Source of the DNA: an uncultured Pelagibacteraceae bacterium
GTDB taxonomy: Bacteria > Pseudomonadota > Alphaproteobacteria > Pelagibacterales > Pelagibacteraceae
Direction of reading: 5' to 3'
DNA length: 44,269 nucleotides
Assembly (NCBI GenBank): GCA_902588635.1
Contig: CACIPW010000005.1
Location: 1-44,269 of the forward strand
The notes under the pieces were generated by a model that worked only from the letters and a program-made list of their open reading frames with translations, was not told where the DNA came from and ran no database searches. Position 1 is the first letter of the stretch, and each line of letters starts with the position of its first letter. Of the stretch, positions 43,159 to 44,269 are shown in pieces. Made by a program: the position numbers and the translations under genes.

Positions 43159-44269
43159 CTATCCTAATTTAATATTATCAATTCCAACAAGTTTGTTATA
43201 AATCCAGTAAACGACCAAGACTCCTGTTAACAACATTAATCCCATAGCCGATGCAAAACTCCAGTCTAGAGTTTCTTTCATATGGTAAGCTATTTGGTTA
43301 CTAATTAATGTTCCTGATGCACCACCAACTAATGCTGGTGTAATGTAATATCCAATTGCAAGTATAAAAACCAATAAACAGCCTGCACCAATACCGGGTA
43401 TTGTTAATGGAAAATAAACTTTCCAAAAAGCAACAAAAGGCGTACCCCCTAAAGATTTTCCAGCTCTCATTAAGCTAGGAGATATTGTTTTCATAACACT
43501 GTACAAAGGCAATACCATAAAAGGTAAAAGAATTTGTGTCATTGCTATATAGGTTCCAGTTTTATTATACATCATCTCTGGTCTGTTATCGTCAGCTACC
43601 AATCCTATCATGACGAAAAAATCATTTACAATTCCTTGTTGTTGTAACAAAATCATCCAGCTTGCAGTTCTAACAAGTAAAGAGGTCCAGAATGGTAAAA
43701 GCACACAAATCATTAATAAGTTGCTATATTTCATCGGGAGCGTTGCAAGTAAATGTGCAATTGGATAACCCATTAAAAAACAAAGAATTGTGACAACAAC
43801 AGCTATTTCTAAAGTTCTCAGCCAAAGTATTCTGTGTATTCTTCTGTCCTTCTCAACTTGAACAACTTTCCCATCCTCGTCATAATACATATCCATACCT
43901 TTTAAGTATTTTGCCATAGTATAAGGAGGAGCTGTTCTTTTAATTGCTTGCCAATACTTTACATCTCTAAATCTTTTATGAATTTCCATAATTTGCTCTT
44001 TGGCATTACCATCCTCAAATTTTTTCATTTTTCTCCACAATTTTTTGAGAATTGTATTAAATCCATTTTTTTCTTTATTTAGTCTCTGACCTAGTTTTCC
44101 GTGTTCTTTTTTCTCTGCAAGAACTTTAAAATCTGACAAAAAACTAGCAAAAACTTCTTCTGAGGGTAGTTCCTTTCCATCCCATTGTTCCATTGCTTTA
44201 AATGTTTTTGGCAACATGTTTGTAATCATTCTGTCGTCTACACTTCTTGTAAACATCTCACCTATTGGA
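43159..44269 (-). CDS. ABC transporter permease, PotB-like, cut by the right edge
   Basis: The partner permease. The frame stays open through the right end (codons before the Met at 44256 read P-I-G-E), so the true start lies outside. Visible residues show a hydrophilic segment of about 135 residues (charged, around FTRSVDDRMITN and KKEHGKLGQRLN) ahead of the permease core. That core has LEIAVVVTILCFLMGYPIAHLLA and the EAA loop GGTPFVAFWKVYFPLTIPGI. This extra hydrophilic domain between the first helix and the core is characteristic of some alphaproteobacterial polyamine-type permeases. It is 2 bp before the PotC-like gene. Confidence 0.85.
   Translation of the reverse strand, partial: PIGEMFTRSVDDRMITNMLPKTFKAMEQWDGKELPSEEVFASFLSDFKVLAEKKEHGKLGQRLNKEKNGFNTILKKLWRKMKKFEDGNAKEQIMEIHKRFRDVKYWQAIKRTAPPYTMAKYLKGMDMYYDEDGKVVQVEKDRRIHRILWLRTLEIAVVVTILCFLMGYPIAHLLATLPMKYSNLLMICVLLPFWTSLLVRTASWMILLQQQGIVNDFFVMIGLVADDNRPEMMYNKTGTYIAMTQILLPFMVLPLYSVMKTISPSLMRAGKSLGGTPFVAFWKVYFPLTIPGIGAGCLLVFILAIGYYITPALVGGASGTLISNQIAYHMKETLDWSFASAMGLMLLTGVLVVYWIYNKLVGIDNIKLG

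Overview
The window is a gene-dense, very AT-rich stretch of a streamlined marine alphaproteobacterial genome, most likely of the SAR11 (Pelagibacterales) clade. Evidence: AT-rich codons throughout; adjacent genes that usually abut or overlap by 1-20 bp; no gene-free stretch above about 220 bp; no IS elements, prophage, CRISPR, tRNA or rRNA; and SAR11-typical content (tandem SAM riboswitches before a betaine-homocysteine methyltransferase gene, NAD-dependent formate dehydrogenase, polyamine-type ABC permeases, EamA exporters). The clade assignment is inference from gene content, not from a marker-gene search.

Layout. 1-177 holds the start of a leftward gene (probably DUF2066) that runs off the left edge. 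189-1773 is purM-purN. 1770-3636 (minus) is pepA-ndk. 3683-11010 (plus) is an envelope operon lptF-lptG-lptD-surA-like-pdxA-rsmA. 10999-13590 (minus) is fabD-fabG-acpP-gmk. 13677-21205 (plus) is rpsF-rpsR-rplI-dnaB, an MMPL/RND permease, cvpA-purF and an HD-domain protein with PhnZ-like residues. 21202-22434 (minus) is a BHMT gene preceded by a SAM-II aptamer, an intrinsic terminator with a mutually exclusive antiterminator, and a SAM-V-like aptamer next to the ribosome binding site. 22477-26687 (plus) is a YyaL/DUF255 protein, an EamA permease and an MFS permease. 26805-28515 is a small-gene island: a heptad-repeat coiled-coil protein, two paralogous tiny membrane proteins separated by a strong hairpin, and a TTG-started 75-residue protein. 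28516-32462 (minus) is mobA-moeA, then an EamA permease and glycine amidinotransferase. 32506-38660 (plus) is a formate dehydrogenase cluster (NifU/SufU-like scaffold, HPP membrane protein, fdhD, NuoE-NuoF fusion, catalytic subunit), followed by a putative secreted HExxH protein and a membrane-anchored cyclophilin. 40056-44269 (minus) is a bifunctional beta-oxidation protein and two polyamine-type ABC permeases, the second cut by the right edge.

How the genes work together. mobA and moeA make the molybdenum cofactor that FdhD and the Fds-type enzyme need, and the NifU-like scaffold may serve its many Fe-S clusters. The formate dehydrogenase can oxidise C1 units released by methyl-group metabolism, which links it to the SAM-controlled BHMT. 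purM, purN and purF are three purine-pathway genes in two separate operons. The lpt, surA and fab genes together form an outer-membrane and lipid biogenesis block.

The observations most worth a second look are the dual-level SAM riboswitch, the altered 4Fe-4S cysteine pattern in the formate dehydrogenase beta subunit, the paired tiny membrane proteins with their hairpins and palindrome, the 12-heptad coiled-coil protein and the PhnZ-like HD protein.
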